Of a DNA stretch of 6,427 nucleotides, positions 5,814-6,427 are shown in pieces. Source of the stretch: Campylobacteraceae bacterium (GTDB lineage: Bacteria > Campylobacterota > Campylobacteria > Campylobacterales > Sulfurovaceae); assembly GCA_026986085.1 (NCBI GenBank), contig JALSPE010000169.1, positions 1 through 6,427 of the forward strand, in the 5' to 3' direction. The notes beneath the pieces are model-generated. The model searched no databases and was not told the origin of the DNA. It saw only the letters and a program-made list of their open reading frames with translations. The stretch's first letter is position 1. Every line of letters begins with the position of its first letter. The translations under genes and the position numbers were made by a program.

Positions 5814-6185
5814 ATGAACTCTCTATTTAAATTAATATTTATATCAGCAATCGCAGCAGTAACAATTAATGCAAAAGCTGTAAGCCCAAACGATTTTGAA
5901 AAGGTAGCAAATCAAAGTGGATTGGTAGTAATTGAGCTATGGGCACCTTGGTGTGGTAACTGCTCGGTATTTAAACCAACTTACAATAGCGTAAAGAAAA
6001 AACTCTCAAATAGTGTAAAGTTTTATGAAATTAATGGAGATGGTGTTGATGACCCATTTACAAAATTTGGAATACAATATGGATACCCATCTATTCTTTT
6101 ATACAAAGATGGAGCAAGAGTTGGCACAAAAGAGGGTGGTATGAGCTACGAAGAGATGATTTCATGGATTAATCAATATAAATAG
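5814..6185 (+). CDS. Exported thioredoxin-fold protein (CGNC active site)
   Basis: A 123-residue protein. Residues 1-22 form a short signal peptide (MNSLFKLIFISAIAAV, then TINAKA), with cleavage possible after Ala20 or Ala22, so it is expected in the periplasm. The rest is one thioredoxin domain: VVIELWAPWCGNC (38-50) with redox cysteines Cys47 and Cys50, then GYPSILLYKDG (90-100) with the cis-proline at Pro92. Glu41 takes the place of the buried Asp26 of E. coli Trx. CGNC instead of CGPC, and Tyr rather than a small residue before the cis-proline, set it apart from cytoplasmic TrxA, so its redox potential and partners may differ. It could reduce periplasmic disulfides, serve cytochrome c or copper-site maturation, or act on envelope proteins. 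No partner such as DsbD or CcdA lies nearby, and it has no TlpA-like insertion. Function beyond thiol-disulfide exchange is unknown. Confidence 0.9.
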   Translation: MNSLFKLIFISAIAAVTINAKAVSPNDFEKVANQSGLVVIELWAPWCGNCSVFKPTYNSVKKKLSNSVKFYEINGDGVDDPFTKFGIQYGYPSILLYKDGARVGTKEGGMSYEEMISWINQYK

Positions 6186-6427
6186 TTTAAATTTTATCCT
6201 CTATTTAAAAGTAGTTTTATAATTTTTTCAAAATTTTTTATATTATGGAACTGCTTTAGCACAATTTACAATTGAACTCAATAATTAACATAGGTGTTAG
6301 CTTTTCATCGCATATCGACTATGGCTAGTTTGGTGATTTTTTTACATAATTTGGATTAAAACTACAGTAAAATATTTTATTGCTAGTATCATATTTTAAT
6401 ATATAATTTTATTATCATTCTACTTAA
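6186..6427. other. Gene-free right end of the window
   Basis: All six frames are broken by stops within this 242-base, AT-rich stretch, and no frame enters from the right edge on the minus strand. It holds a hairpin with a T-run (6305-6343) and a TATAAT at 6402-6407 that could serve a plus-strand gene beyond the edge. I see no tRNA, repeat copy or gene remnant. Confidence 0.6.
6305..6343 (+). terminator. Candidate intrinsic terminator or end of a small RNA
   Basis: TCATCG (6305-6310) can pair with TGGTGA (6331-6336) over six bases, two of them G-U, and seven T follow at once (6337-6343). Inside the loop CATA-TCGAC-TATG (6311-6323) forms a second small stem. The stretch is richer in G and C than its surroundings. 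It lies 120 bases after the thioredoxin stop codon, so it may end that transcript or a separate small RNA. The stem is modest in strength. Confidence 0.35.

Noticed and set aside
6241..6345. Known riboswitch class in the right-hand gap
   Set aside because: I could not match the stems or conserved bases to any riboswitch family that I know.

Overview
The window is very AT-rich bacterial DNA with compact genes. GTG starts are used for at least two genes. TATAAT-type -10 boxes stand before the genes with no clear -35 element. These traits, the shortened MurE and the protein style point to Campylobacterota (epsilonproteobacteria), probably a free-living sulfur- or hydrogen-oxidising lineage of the Sulfurimonas/Sulfurovum/Arcobacter kind. 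The genus is an inference. No gene is a marker that fixes it.

Layout. 1-170: the last 55 codons of a plus-strand gene, probably a polysaccharide deacetylase. 171-464: a gene-free stretch holding two copies of a dispersed REP/BIME-like palindromic element. 465-995 (minus): a [NiFe]-hydrogenase maturation endopeptidase with its three nickel-sensing ligand positions filled, but with no hydrogenase gene in view. 1040-2302 (minus): a secreted DUF2314-family protein, read from a GTG start that fits its Shine-Dalgarno sequence better than the upstream ATG. 2303-2422: a divergent promoter region. 2423-3685 (plus): a lipoprotein with a CAP (SCP/PR-1-like) domain followed by Ig-like beta-rich regions. 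3686-3864: a promoter and leader region. 3865-4431 and 4428-5714 (plus): a TPR-like protein gene overlapping murE by four bases, a translationally coupled pair. 5814-6185 (plus): a small exported thioredoxin-fold protein with a CGNC active site. 6186-6427: no recognisable gene, but a hairpin followed by seven T.

Most of the genes concern the cell envelope: probable polysaccharide deacetylation, a secreted DUF2314 protein, a CAP lipoprotein, peptidoglycan precursor synthesis by MurE, and periplasmic thiol chemistry. The exception is the cytoplasmic hydrogenase protease. Only the TPR-like/murE pair has operon-type spacing. The other complete genes each have a plausible -10 box of their own, so this looks like a chromosomal housekeeping and envelope region rather than a mobile island. 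I did not find a complete new defence or mobile system. The least explained items are the paired palindromic repeats, the divergent DUF2314/CAP pair, and the murE-coupled TPR-like protein.
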